DNA of 42,832 nt from a virus. The stretch lies in IMG/VR virus record IMGVR_UViG_3300018080_000051, positions 1 through 42,832 of that record, one strand, 5' to 3'. The notes under the pieces are model-generated. The model was not told the DNA's origin and did no database searches. It saw only the letters and a program-made list of their open reading frames with translations. Positions 20,103-29,657 of this stretch are shown here, in pieces. Each line of letters begins with the position of its first letter. The stretch's first letter is position 1. A program made the position numbers and the translations under genes.

Positions 20103-22326
20103 TTTTGACGAGTTGAATCCATCAGATTATGTAAATAAGTCATTATATAGATTAGATCTTGATAGTGAATCATCGAAAGATGATATTCTCGGATTTATAA
20201 ATGCTCATTATAAACAATTAATGCAATCACCAAGAGATCTTAATAGATTATGTAATCAGAACGAAGATCTAGCATTCTATTCTGGATATGCATGTCCACT
20301 AGGCAATAAAAATGCCCTTATAGTAACAGAAACCGGAGCCACAAACTTAAATCGAAGAAAGAAATTTACTAAGATTGCATTAAATCATTTAAAAGATATT
20401 GTAGATAATTTAGTATCTCGATCTATTGTTAGAAAACCTAATTATACTGTATATCCTAAAAATGAATTTTTAATGAACGAAAAAGGTAAAGCTAGAACAG
20501 CTAAAAAGTTTTTAGCATCAAAATCTCAAGAAACAGATTTTGTATCTGTACATACACAGCATATTTTCCATACATATATGTTCGGAGAATCCTACCTAGA
20601 AGTTTTTTGGAATCCATATAAAGGACCTTTATTAGTAGATGATAAAAAATTACGAGATAAAGTACCATTGTTAGACTCGGATGGTAAGCCAACTAAAAAT
20701 AAAGATGGTAAAGTAATTCAATTAGATTCTAGACAGAAAATTGGTGACGTAGATATTAGATTAATAGATCCTAGAAGAATTATTACACCAAAAGAAAATT
20801 GTTTTGAAGACTGTGAATGGGTTATTATCTATGAGAATATTTCAGTAGATAAATTAAGACAACGATATCCAGATCAAGCAGCTGATATTAGTCCACATAA
20901 AGACTTAGAAATCTTTGACAGTGGATGTATGGAATATGTTAAAGATCCAAATTCTACTCTTCTATTTAAATTATATCATAGGGCTACACCAGAAATGCCG
21001 AAAGGAAGAGTTATATTAACCACACCCACGGCCATACTATTAAACGATGAGTATCCTCATGAAACTGTAATTGATCAGGATTTATTTCCTGTGATTCAAT
21101 TAAGATTAGAGGATTTACCAGATACAGAGAGAGGAGGTAAGTCTATTATCTCTATGGGTAAACACTTACAGTTAGCAATTAATAATTTGATCAACACCCA
21201 AGTTAGAAATGTCGCATTATTCCCACCCATTAGAGTATGGGAAGAAGGATCTGTTGACAAAGATAAATTAAGATTAGGTTCTCCTACAGACATTACTTAT
21301 AGAAAAAATAGAGCACCACCAAAAGTATTGACTACTGAGTCTGTATCCCAACCAACAATTTTATTAATTAATATGTTGACAGAACGTTTGATGCAGTTAT
21401 CAAATGTTTTGCCAATATCTCGTGGAGAGACAATACCCAATACTGAATCTAGATTAATGTTGGATTTCTTTAAAGATCAAGAATTAGCTCAGTCTCTACC
21501 GATGGACGAAAAGGTTAAGATTAGTTTGATTAGTATAGCTAAATTATGGATAGCTATTGCTGCAGATGAATACAAGGATTCCGAAAAGAAAAAGAGAATG
21601 ATAAAGTACTTTGGAGAAAGAAATTCATTAGTACAATCTGATTTAAATATAAAAGATTTAAAAATTCCTTTTGATATTAATATAGAAATTCTAAATACTT
21701 TCGCAGATACATTTCAAGGAAAAGTTCAACAGATAACACAGTTATTGCAAATTGTTCCTAATGCACTTACTCCAGCTAAGATTTTAGATATTTTAGAGTT
21801 AGGTAATCCGGATGAATTATTAGATTCAGCAACGGCTGCAGTAGATTTAGCAGAGAAAGAAATTAATGAACTCTTAGAAGGGAAAGAAGTCCCACCACCT
21901 CAAAGGTATGTAGACTTAGTTCCTTACTATGAGCAATACTTTAGAGCACTACAGAAATCAGAAATTAGAAGTATTCTTCCTGATTTATATGATCCATCTA
22001 GAGATTCAGAACTCTTAAAAGGAAATGAGCAAATAGCTCAACGACTACTAGATCAAGTAGCCGCCATAGAATTAATGATATCTGAAGCTATAGAGAATAT
22101 GGAAGCTCAAGGCATTTTAAATGAAATAGGTAAATCTCCATTACGATTAGAGGTAATGACTAGATTTCCCACATTCCCTACAGTATTAAAAACTGATTCT
22201 GTAGAAACCGTAGATCCTTTTGATATAGAGGATAATGTTATCCCTAATCAACCATCCCAACAGTTACCACTTGAGGGACCCGTCCTAGATAATGAAGGAA
22301 CGCCACCAGGCAATCCCATTACCTAA
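20095..22326 (+). CDS. portal protein (P22-like size)
   Basis: This 743-residue acidic/helical protein sits directly after terminase. It has the length of P22-type portals (about 725 aa). It contains a wing/stem pattern with KLWIAIAADEY, a Pro-rich block before the long C-terminal helices, and a polar tail (NQPSQQLPLEGP...) that could form the barrel. The ATG overlaps the preceding stop. It forms the dodecameric vertex ring through which DNA passes and to which the adaptor binds. Confidence 0.88.
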   Translation: MSDFDELNPSDYVNKSLYRLDLDSESSKDDILGFINAHYKQLMQSPRDLNRLCNQNEDLAFYSGYACPLGNKNALIVTETGATNLNRRKKFTKIALNHLKDIVDNLVSRSIVRKPNYTVYPKNEFLMNEKGKARTAKKFLASKSQETDFVSVHTQHIFHTYMFGESYLEVFWNPYKGPLLVDDKKLRDKVPLLDSDGKPTKNKDGKVIQLDSRQKIGDVDIRLIDPRRIITPKENCFEDCEWVIIYENISVDKLRQRYPDQAADISPHKDLEIFDSGCMEYVKDPNSTLLFKLYHRATPEMPKGRVILTTPTAILLNDEYPHETVIDQDLFPVIQLRLEDLPDTERGGKSIISMGKHLQLAINNLINTQVRNVALFPPIRVWEEGSVDKDKLRLGSPTDITYRKNRAPPKVLTTESVSQPTILLINMLTERLMQLSNVLPISRGETIPNTESRLMLDFFKDQELAQSLPMDEKVKISLISIAKLWIAIAADEYKDSEKKKRMIKYFGERNSLVQSDLNIKDLKIPFDINIEILNTFADTFQGKVQQITQLLQIVPNALTPAKILDILELGNPDELLDSATAAVDLAEKEINELLEGKEVPPPQRYVDLVPYYEQYFRALQKSEIRSILPDLYDPSRDSELLKGNEQIAQRLLDQVAAIELMISEAIENMEAQGILNEIGKSPLRLEVMTRFPTFPTVLKTDSVETVDPFDIEDNVIPNQPSQQLPLEGPVLDNEGTPPGNPIT

Positions 22327-22352
22327 TAAACGTAAGATATAAAGAGGTATAA

Positions 22353-23588
22353 ATGGAAGATAATAATGAGCTCTCAATCGAAGCAGCCCTAAATGATATT
22401 TTAGAATCAGATAGTGTAGATGCATCATTAGGCAATAAAGAAGCAGAATCTGTAATCCCTGTTGAGGATAAAGAAGAAGTTAAAGAAGAAGTTAAAGAAG
22501 AAGTTAAAGAAGAAGTTAAAGAAGAAGTTAAAGAAGAAGTTGCAGAAGAATCTACAGACGAAGTTGTAGAAGATAAAGAAGAAGTTGTAGAAGATAAAGA
22601 AGTTGAAGAAGAGAAAGAAGAATCTGAGGTCAAACATTTTACAGCTAAATTTAACGGAGAAGATATTGAAATCCCAATAGATGCAAAGATCGATATTTCA
22701 ACTAAAGCTGGTAAGAAGGCCGAAGTTACTATAGACGAATTAAAAAGTGATTTTTGGGGAAAACAAGAAATAAGTAGAAGATTAAATGAAGTAGAGACTC
22801 TTAAGAAAGAATCTAAAGAAGCTTTACAGTTTCATGATAATCTTATAAAAAGATCTGAGTCTCTTAAAGGACATGAAAAGATTTCTCAGATTTTAACAGA
22901 CCTATCCCATGCCAATCCTAAATTAGGTGAAGACATGAAAGATTTCGTAGTTCGACTCTACGAGGAAGGCATCAACCTCAGCCGTATGGATGAAAAAGAA
23001 CAAAGAGCTTTTTTACTTGAAAAGGAAAATAAATCTCTCAAGTCAGTTCAAGAATCCCAAGTTCAAATGGATGAGCAAAAACAAGTTGCCGAATATATAC
23101 AAGTCGAGACAGATAAGTTAAAAGAGAAATTCCACCTAGACGATGAGTCTTGGACAGGTGCTCTAGAAGATTTATCTAAAGAGGGCAAGATCTTAGAAGA
23201 TACCCCCGTTTCAGATGCTTTTAAAATAGTAGAAGAGCATTTACAGCAAGGAGTTGTATTTAAACAACTCAACACCGTTCTAGATGTTCTAGAAGAAATA
23301 GATCCCGAGTTAGCCAAACGAGATGATGCAGTTATGGACCTTTATGCAATCCTCACCCATCGACCCGATATGGACTTGAAAGATCTGAAAATCAAGGCTG
23401 GTAATTTATTTGGTACAGAGCAGATAAAAGCCGCTAATGAAAAACAAAAACAAAAAGAAAAAATAACAGGAATTAAATCAAATAAAAATAATCCTGGAAA
23501 AGAATCATTTAAAAAGACCAGTGCTCATAGCAATGATCCCGTAGCTGATTTTTTCTCTTCAGGTGAAGATAGACCACCAGGATTATAA
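22353..23588 (+). CDS. scaffolding protein
   Basis: This 411-residue, very acidic, coiled-coil-rich protein lies between portal and coat. The N-terminal part holds a Glu/Val/Lys repeat (six KEEV units, about residues 40-63) and further Glu-rich repeats. Long amphipathic helices follow (about 130-290), then a basic C-terminal end (KQKQKEKITGIKSNKNN) that would dock to the coat protein. These traits and position are those of scaffolding proteins. Confidence 0.8.
   Translation: MEDNNELSIEAALNDILESDSVDASLGNKEAESVIPVEDKEEVKEEVKEEVKEEVKEEVKEEVAEESTDEVVEDKEEVVEDKEVEEEKEESEVKHFTAKFNGEDIEIPIDAKIDISTKAGKKAEVTIDELKSDFWGKQEISRRLNEVETLKKESKEALQFHDNLIKRSESLKGHEKISQILTDLSHANPKLGEDMKDFVVRLYEEGINLSRMDEKEQRAFLLEKENKSLKSVQESQVQMDEQKQVAEYIQVETDKLKEKFHLDDESWTGALEDLSKEGKILEDTPVSDAFKIVEEHLQQGVVFKQLNTVLDVLEEIDPELAKRDDAVMDLYAILTHRPDMDLKDLKIKAGNLFGTEQIKAANEKQKQKEKITGIKSNKNNPGKESFKKTSAHSNDPVADFFSSGEDRPPGL
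22470..22541 (+). repeat. six tandem 12-bp repeats in the scaffold gene
   Basis: The unit AAAGAAGAAGTT is repeated six times without change and encodes (K-E-E-V)6. A perfect short repeat of this kind is prone to length variation by slippage, always in frame because the unit is 12 bp. Confidence 0.9.
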
Positions 23589-23603
23589 AAAGGAGTTTAA
23601 ACA

Positions 23604-24827
23604 ATGGCTGATGAATTTATTAGCATTGCTAACACAATTATGAGTGATATCTATAAGACTAAGTATTTAGATCTTATGGCTGCACCTATTAATCGTAGAC
23701 GTCCATTAAAAAGTATGGTACGACACGATACTAAAGCTACAGGTAATGTGCAAGCACACGGAGCCCTCTTCTCAGATGTAGGTGGCTTTAGTTCAGGTAG
23801 TTTTGGAGACGCAGGCTCATATAAAGCAAAACAAACAAACTACACATTAAAGAATCAATACTTCCGTGCTCGAGTTGACCGTAAGTCAATTATGCTTTCG
23901 AAAGATCCAACAGGAGCTTTTAAAGAGCAATTGAATATGGCTATGGCTGGTGGTAAGGAAACTATTGATAGAAACTTAGAGCGTATGTTAGTCCAAGGTG
24001 ACGGAACAGGAGCTTTAGGTACTATTGATACTGGTGGAGTTACTGATAATGGAGATGGTACTTTTGACTTAGTTATTAGTGCTGCAACTTGGGTACGAAA
24101 TAACTTTCGTATTGAAGATCTATTAAACGTTTCTACTAATGCTTCTGTATATGAAGTTGTATCGGTTGCTAGAGGTACCCGTACTGTAGTTATTAAAAGA
24201 ATTTCTGGATCAGATACTCCAGCAGCAGCTGAGATCGTTTACAGACAGAAATCTAAAGATGCGGAAATGCAAGGATTACGTGGAGTAGTTAAAGCTTCTT
24301 CTGGTAGTCTTTATGGTATTACCGTTGGAGATGGCTGGCAGTCACAACATTTAAATGCAGCAAGTAAACCTTTAACTGAAGGTATGATTGTTGAAATGCT
24401 TTATAGCATTCAAGATGAATGTGGTGAGTTCCCTGATACAATGATTGTATCACATACTCAACGTAAGAAATTAGCTGAACTTGCTAGAGACAAAGCACTA
24501 CATATTGTAGATCGTGAAGTCAAGAAAGGTGAAGTTTTGATTGGTGTCTTTCCACACATTGTGGTAGAAGGTGTAGAAATCAAAATTATTGCTTCTCAAG
24601 ATATGGTAGCAAGTGAAGTATTCTTTGTTAACATGGCTAAAGTAAGTCTACGAACAGCAGGTAAAGGAGAATTTATCGCTGGTACTGATGGCATCCTACA
24701 TTATGAAGGAGCAGCCCTAGGTAATGACGTATATTCTATTTTATGGGCACAATATGGAGAAATCTTTATACACCCTGCTTTCCATGGTGAAATTAATAGT
24801 TTAAGTACAACAGTAGAAGTTAGCTAA
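23604..24827 (+). CDS. major capsid protein (HK97-like fold)
   Basis: This 407-residue protein follows the scaffold, with AAGGAG upstream. The N-terminal region contains a Gly/Ser-rich loop (FSDVGGFSSGSFGDAGS), and a beta-hairpin region follows (TWVRNNFRIEDLL...). The later ADxxxVSHTQRKKL-like segment (IVSHTQRKKLAELA) and IKIIASQDMVASEVFFVN match the P-domain strand-helix order of HK97-type coat proteins. Codon use is smoother and GC slightly higher than neighbours, as expected for a very highly expressed gene. Confidence 0.88.
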   Translation: MADEFISIANTIMSDIYKTKYLDLMAAPINRRRPLKSMVRHDTKATGNVQAHGALFSDVGGFSSGSFGDAGSYKAKQTNYTLKNQYFRARVDRKSIMLSKDPTGAFKEQLNMAMAGGKETIDRNLERMLVQGDGTGALGTIDTGGVTDNGDGTFDLVISAATWVRNNFRIEDLLNVSTNASVYEVVSVARGTRTVVIKRISGSDTPAAAEIVYRQKSKDAEMQGLRGVVKASSGSLYGITVGDGWQSQHLNAASKPLTEGMIVEMLYSIQDECGEFPDTMIVSHTQRKKLAELARDKALHIVDREVKKGEVLIGVFPHIVVEGVEIKIIASQDMVASEVFFVNMAKVSLRTAGKGEFIAGTDGILHYEGAALGNDVYSILWAQYGEIFIHPAFHGEINSLSTTVEVS

Positions 24828-24840
24828 CTAGGAGAAAAGA

Positions 24841-25209
24841 ATGACTAAACAATTTTTAAAGAAGAATAGATTGGATAAATCTAATCGATTCGAATTTCTA
24901 GTCTTTCGCGTCGACGGATCAGAATTGCCAACAGGCACTGGTACGGCAACACCCCTATTAGTTGGTCGTGAGGCAGCGACTGCATTAGATGATGGTTCTA
25001 ACCAAGTTACTATCACATTTAATGAAGCTTTGCCAATCGCTCCGCTTGTAGCATCTATCACTTGTGGTACAACCGATGTTATTGTAGATACATATGCAAC
25101 TACAACTACAACATTGATTTATACTACTACTGATACAGATGCTGTGGCTGCTGCTGACGCAGACGTAGATATCGTATTAATTTGCCCTATGGGCCCAGAA
25201 GTAATGTAA
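24841..25209 (+). CDS. small beta-rich virion protein, decoration candidate (122 aa)
   Basis: This Thr/Ala/Asp-rich protein consists of short beta strands (FEFLVFRVDG..., VTITFNEALPIAPLVAS..., VDIVLICPMGP) without signal peptide. It lies immediately after the coat gene with AGGAG, so a capsid decoration or vertex protein is likely. No family was identified. Confidence 0.6.
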   Translation: MTKQFLKKNRLDKSNRFEFLVFRVDGSELPTGTGTATPLLVGREAATALDDGSNQVTITFNEALPIAPLVASITCGTTDVIVDTYATTTTTLIYTTTDTDAVAAADADVDIVLICPMGPEVM

Positions 25210-25222
25210 GGAGAAATATATT

Positions 25223-26053
25223 ATGCCAAGTGAATTTAATGATCACTTACGGTTGAAGAATGTAAAAAAGCTTCAATCGCGTAATGCCGCAGACACCAAT
25301 TGGGTGGACATGCTGCATTTAGACACTGGCGATGATCTCGTACACCCCCGAGCCCCTAGGGTTCAGAGGTTTGAGTTTGATCGCATGCCACGACCACTAG
25401 CTGGTTTGGCAGGTGCTGCTGGAGGAGCTCCAACAGGAACCGCCGGTGATGAAAACTTGTTACTATGGCCGAGGTTGACCTTAGAATATCATATTCTAGG
25501 AACCCAGACCATCGTAGCCCCAGTCATGACCGCTGTTGGTCTAGACCTTGGATCTATGGACCAAACTGCTAATGATGGTTTGGAACTCTGTCCTGGTGTA
25601 GCTACTAAACATGACATGAGATTCGTTGTAGGTACGGATGCAGCATTCTATGTTGAGGCAAAACTCAAGATAGCTGATGTATCTGGTACAGATGACTTAG
25701 CTGTAGGTTTCAGAAAATTAGAAGCTTATCAAGCTAATGTTGATGACTATGATGAAATGGCAGCCCTTAACGTAATAGCTGGTGCTATTAATGTTGAAAC
25801 CATTCTTAATGGTGCTGCTACTGCAACTACAGATACTACAGATACTGTAGCAGATGCCGGTACGGTAACTCTACGTGTAGATGTTAGTGCTGCAGGTGTT
25901 GTAACTTTTAAGATTGATGGACAACCTCCAACTACTACAGCAGCATTTACATTTGATGATGCTGAAGTTGTTGTTCCGTTTATCTATTTCTTACAAGATA
26001 CAGATATTGCAGGAACTGTAGAACTCATTCATTTAGAATGTGGTCGCGCATAA
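25223..26053 (+). CDS. virion-associated beta-sandwich protein (276 aa)
   Basis: This 276-residue protein is rich in Thr, Ala, Val and Asp. The C-terminal half resembles a concanavalin-like jelly roll (VTLRVDVSAAGVVTFKIDG, then VVPFIYFLQDTD), a pattern frequent in virion proteins of marine phages. It lies within the head operon, which ends at a strong terminator 8 bp downstream. Probably a capsid or minor head protein. Confidence 0.6.
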   Translation: MPSEFNDHLRLKNVKKLQSRNAADTNWVDMLHLDTGDDLVHPRAPRVQRFEFDRMPRPLAGLAGAAGGAPTGTAGDENLLLWPRLTLEYHILGTQTIVAPVMTAVGLDLGSMDQTANDGLELCPGVATKHDMRFVVGTDAAFYVEAKLKIADVSGTDDLAVGFRKLEAYQANVDDYDEMAALNVIAGAINVETILNGAATATTDTTDTVADAGTVTLRVDVSAAGVVTFKIDGQPPTTTAAFTFDDAEVVVPFIYFLQDTDIAGTVELIHLECGRA

Positions 26054-26060
26054 AACCTTT

Positions 26061-26090
26061 GAGAGGGGTATTTTACCCCTCTCATTTTTT
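26061..26090 (+). terminator. strong intrinsic terminator after the head operon
   Basis: A perfect 10-bp stem GAGAGGGGTA/TACCCCTCTC with a TTT loop is followed by ATTTTTT. It would stop or reduce transcription between head and tail genes. Confidence 0.95.
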
Positions 26091-26108
26091 AATTAAAAGG
26101 AAAAAATA

Positions 26109-26420
26109 ATGGCTAGAATAATAGGATTTGAAGCATTGAGTGAATTAGCTCCTGCAGGTATTGGAGCAACATATGCTACATTAGCTACCCTCACGTTTCA
26201 TGCTAAGCAATTATTATTTGTAAATTCTTTAGATGGTGATGTAGTACTATCCTTTGATGGTGGTACAACAGATCATGTTAGATTACCAGCATCTACCAGT
26301 CTCTCATTGAATTTTACGGATAATGAGCATTTATTAGCAGGAACAGTTATACAAGTAAAAGACGGCGCTTCAGCACCTACAGCAGGTACTTTAGGCGTAA
26401 CACCAGTTTATCATAAGTAG
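26109..26420 (+). CDS. small virion protein (103 aa)
   Basis: This 103-residue beta-rich protein starts MARIIGFEALSELAPAGIGA and contains LLFVNSLDGDVVLSFDGGTT and LRLPASTSLSL-type strands. This pattern is common in small structural proteins of marine podoviruses whose exact role is unknown. AAAAGG precedes it. It is the first gene after the terminator. Confidence 0.6.
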   Translation: MARIIGFEALSELAPAGIGATYATLATLTFHAKQLLFVNSLDGDVVLSFDGGTTDHVRLPASTSLSLNFTDNEHLLAGTVIQVKDGASAPTAGTLGVTPVYHK

Positions 26421-26428
26421 GTATCAGC

Positions 26429-27406
26429 ATGTCAATGCCAACATATAATGGTGCTATTGTTATTAGGACATTTAATAATCTACAAACAGATTATTTAACT
26501 GATTTTAATGATAACACCCTAAAGGTCTTAGCAGACCATACGCATGAAGGAAGTGGAGCAGGTAACCCTATTCATGGAACAGATGCAATTCAAGCAGGCA
26601 CGATTACGGCCGCATCCATAACAGATGGTACGATAACAACAGCTAAACTTGCCGCAGCCACATCGGTTGTAGTTTTAGATAATGCTGTATATCTTCAATG
26701 GAGAAATAATGCTGATTCAGCAGATTTAGATGTAATCAAAGTTAACACATCAGATAATATTGAATTTGAACAAGATATCGATAAATTTAGAGTTTCAAAT
26801 AATATTACTGTAAAAGGTCAAACAGCAGCTGCAGCAGATCATAATTTATTTAAAGTAAATACTTCAGATGAATGGGAATGGTTAAATTCTGCTCATACAC
26901 AACATGTTTATCCAAAAACAGACAGTACATATGATCTTGGATCTACATCCTTAAGATGGAATAATATTCATACAGATGCATTAAGATTTGTTAATGGTGG
27001 TGATGATATGGATTGGTATGAAGAAGGCTCCATTACACCAGTATTAACATTTGGAGGTGGATCAACGGGAATAACTTATTCAATTCAAACTGGATTATTC
27101 ACTAGAATTGGAAGACAAGTTTTTTTCTCTATAGATTTACAATTATCAAGTAAGGGATCAAGTACAGGCAATGCATCTATAACAGGATTACCATACACAG
27201 AATCAACTACAACATCACATACTGTTTGTGTTCCGTTTGTGACGGCATTAACTACTACTTTAGGAGATGTAATCGCCGGAGCAATTTCAGGAACTTCTCT
27301 TGGTCTTTATTCATCTTCCACTGATGGAGGAGGCAATTCTAATGTAAATGAGACTCATTTTGCAGCCACTACCAGATTAATTTTAACAGGAAACTATACA
27401 GTATAA
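26429..27406 (+). CDS. tail fibre / appendage protein 1
   Basis: This 325-residue protein has an N-terminal helical/beta part (TYNGAIVIRTFNNLQTDYL) followed by DHTHEG(S)GxGxPI. Fibre repeats (TITAASITDGTITTAKLAAAT) lead to a 'LGSTSLRWNNIHTD' motif typical of phage fibres. The C-terminal part is Ser/Thr/Gly-rich and probably a trimeric beta head. It likely contacts the tail through the N-terminus and the host surface through the C-terminus. Confidence 0.72.
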   Translation: MSMPTYNGAIVIRTFNNLQTDYLTDFNDNTLKVLADHTHEGSGAGNPIHGTDAIQAGTITAASITDGTITTAKLAAATSVVVLDNAVYLQWRNNADSADLDVIKVNTSDNIEFEQDIDKFRVSNNITVKGQTAAAADHNLFKVNTSDEWEWLNSAHTQHVYPKTDSTYDLGSTSLRWNNIHTDALRFVNGGDDMDWYEEGSITPVLTFGGGSTGITYSIQTGLFTRIGRQVFFSIDLQLSSKGSSTGNASITGLPYTESTTTSHTVCVPFVTALTTTLGDVIAGAISGTSLGLYSSSTDGGGNSNVNETHFAATTRLILTGNYTV

Positions 27407-27421
27407 TAAAAGGAAAATAAT

Positions 27422-28375
27422 ATGAGTTCATTTTTTGGAGGAGGAGGTTCATTAGGAGCTTCGGTAGAATCCTCAGAAATCACAGATCTAACGATTGTCA
27501 ATGCTGATGTATCAGCTTCTGCAGCTATTGCATTAAGTAAAATTGATACAGCCGCAGCAGCAACATTTACTACTCTTAGTGCAACAGCAGATTCTAATCA
27601 GCTCGTATTAGATTCAGACGGCAACGCTACCACTATTACAGCCGCAGCCTCAGGTGCAGTTACTCTTACTTTACCAGATGCTACAGATACACTAGTAGGT
27701 AAAGCAACTACGGATACATTTACTAATAAGACTTTTGATGCAAATGGTACCGGTAATAGTTTATCTAATGTAGATGTAGCCGATTTAGCTTCTGGTACTG
27801 ATGGTGAATTAATCACTTGGGATGCTTCAGGTGACCCAGCAACAGTTGCAGTAGGTACAAGTGGTCAGATATTAACATCTAACGGAGCTGGCGCAGCACC
27901 GACATTTCAAGCAGCAGCTGGCGGAGGAGGTAAACTTCTTCAACGAGTAGTTACATCATCTACTACACAGTCGTCTACTACAACTTCTATTCCAGGAGAT
28001 GATACTATCCCTCAAAATACTGAAGGTGCAGAATATATAACAGTATCAATTACCCCTGGTAATGCAAGTAATAGATTGTTAATTACTTTTATCGGTAGTT
28101 TATCTTCATCATTATCGGCTGGTAATATTTATGCTCTCTTTCAAGATTCAACAGCAGATGCACTAGCAGCTAATAGATCAGCAGGTGTAACATCCTCATC
28201 TGATTCAGTTTGTCTTAGATATGAAATGGCTGCTGGAACTACATCGGCTACGACTTTTAAAATCCGCTACGGCCCTGAGGGAAGTGGTACAGCTTATATA
28301 AATCAAACTAATGGTGCAGACACATTAGGTGGAACATCAACATGTACATTAGTTGTAGAAGAGGTAGAGGTATAA
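27422..28375 (+). CDS. tail fibre / receptor-binding protein 2
   Basis: This 317-residue protein has fibre-like repeats (ALSKIDTAAAATFTTLSAT, then TDGELITWDASGDPATVAVG and GTSGQILTSNGAGAAPTFQA) typical of marine phage fibres. A C-terminal head domain from about residue 190 follows. That domain (DDTIPQNTEG... LFQDSTADALAA ... CTLVVEEVEV) is homologous to the C-terminus of the protein at 29650. A 32-nt DNA block there is identical, pointing to duplication or gene conversion. Confidence 0.75.
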   Translation: MSSFFGGGGSLGASVESSEITDLTIVNADVSASAAIALSKIDTAAAATFTTLSATADSNQLVLDSDGNATTITAAASGAVTLTLPDATDTLVGKATTDTFTNKTFDANGTGNSLSNVDVADLASGTDGELITWDASGDPATVAVGTSGQILTSNGAGAAPTFQAAAGGGGKLLQRVVTSSTTQSSTTTSIPGDDTIPQNTEGAEYITVSITPGNASNRLLITFIGSLSSSLSAGNIYALFQDSTADALAANRSAGVTSSSDSVCLRYEMAAGTTSATTFKIRYGPEGSGTAYINQTNGADTLGGTSTCTLVVEEVEV

Positions 28376-28376
28376 T

Positions 28377-28700
28377 ATGAAATTTTGGTATTGGAGAGAA
28401 GAAGATAAGTCTTTATGGTATGCTGATAGTAAAGAAAAACCAAGAGATAGTAAAAAAATATTAAAAAGACCATCTGAAGATCATATTTATAATGGAAAAA
28501 AGTGGGTAATAGATAAAGATTTATACCTAGAAGAAAGAAAAAAAGAATATCCATCTATAGAAGATCAACTAGAAGCAATTTTAAAACAACTAAATTACAT
28601 GCAAATGAACGGCCAAACAGATTTGATTTCAGAAATGGATGGTATTATTGGACAATGGCTTGCAGTAAAAAAGAAATTCCCTAAGCCAAAAGGAAAATAG
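28377..28700 (+). CDS. tail fibre-associated small protein, assembly candidate (107 aa)
   Basis: This 107-residue soluble protein starts MKFWYWREEDKSLWYAD. It has the YLEERKKEYPSIEDQLEAIL segment, which recalls the conserved YP(x)(x)EEQLD motif of phage proteins encoded next to fibres. A fibre chaperone or assembly role is inferred from position. It ends directly at the adaptor gene start. Confidence 0.6.
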   Translation: MKFWYWREEDKSLWYADSKEKPRDSKKILKRPSEDHIYNGKKWVIDKDLYLEERKKEYPSIEDQLEAILKQLNYMQMNGQTDLISEMDGIIGQWLAVKKKFPKPKGK

Positions 28701-29657
28701 ATGAGACGTTTAGAATTATTATTAGATCATGTTAGAAGGGCTGTGGAGAATGAGAATCCTAGCACTACTGATGGATTTTCGAATTTAGAAATTATTCAAT
28801 ATTTTAATGATGCTCAAGATCATTTATTTTCTAAGATTGTTTTAGAACATCCTAATGTCTTTCTCAAAGAAGGATTTATATCTTTAGTAGTTGATCAAGA
28901 AAGTTATGATCTGCCAACTGATATGTATATGGGAACTAAGATTAAAAGTTTAGAATATAAATATGGATCTGGATCAGATGATTATTATAAAATTGGTCAA
29001 AAGACAATCCATGATAGACAAACTGATTTTACAGGAGAAGTTCCTCACTTCTATATCAGAAAAGGCGATGATATATTAATCAATCCAATCCCGTCAGTTG
29101 CAAACACTAATGGCCTTAGATTAATTTACCAAAGACAAATACGAACATTAGATGTAAGAAGAGGAACTATTACTTCTGCATCAAAGACTAGTGAGACATT
29201 AAATTCTATTACATTAGATCTTACTCCAACGTTAAGTAAAGATGATGATTCTGTTCAAGCAGCAGCAGATTTATTAAATACACTAGATTATATATGTGTA
29301 GTAGATAAAGACGGAGCCACAGTAGTTGATTCTATTCCAGTTAAGTCATATGACTCTACAACTGGAGTTATTACTCCAGATGTATTTACGACATCAGTAG
29401 CAGCAGGCTCCTTTGCCGATCAATATGTCGTAGCTGGTAAATTATCTACTACTCACTGTGAATTACCTAGACTATGTGAAAGATATCTTTTAACATATGC
29501 TACATTTAAATTATTAAGAAGAAATGCTAATGAGATGGAATCAACATTCCAAAGGCAGGAACTCGCAGCCATAGAAGCTACAATAGTTGATTCATTTAAA
29601 ACGGCAGATGATGATGTTTATAATATTCCATTAGATGAGATTTGGACTGATGAGTAA
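28701..29657 (+). CDS. head-tail adaptor (T7 gp11/P22 gp4-like)
   Basis: This 318-residue protein starts RRLELLLDHVRRAVENEN. It has the adaptor signature of helices followed by ADQDHLFSKI-like residues (FNDAQDHLFSKI), DQESYDLPTDMY, and the beta insert (GTKIKSLEYKYG). A second half (TLDYICVVDKDGATVV) and a final helical part (LPRLCERYLLTYATFKLLRR) complete it. This order is typical of adaptors that fix the nozzle to the portal in short-tailed phages. It overlaps the next gene (ATGAGTAA). Confidence 0.75.
   Translation: MRRLELLLDHVRRAVENENPSTTDGFSNLEIIQYFNDAQDHLFSKIVLEHPNVFLKEGFISLVVDQESYDLPTDMYMGTKIKSLEYKYGSGSDDYYKIGQKTIHDRQTDFTGEVPHFYIRKGDDILINPIPSVANTNGLRLIYQRQIRTLDVRRGTITSASKTSETLNSITLDLTPTLSKDDDSVQAAADLLNTLDYICVVDKDGATVVDSIPVKSYDSTTGVITPDVFTTSVAAGSFADQYVVAGKLSTTHCELPRLCERYLLTYATFKLLRRNANEMESTFQRQELAAIEATIVDSFKTADDDVYNIPLDEIWTDE

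Noticed and set aside
22319-22637. Antisense open frames rich in Ser/Thr or Phe opposite the scaffold repeat
   Set aside because: They are mirror products of the Glu/Val/Lys repeat, with no start signals.
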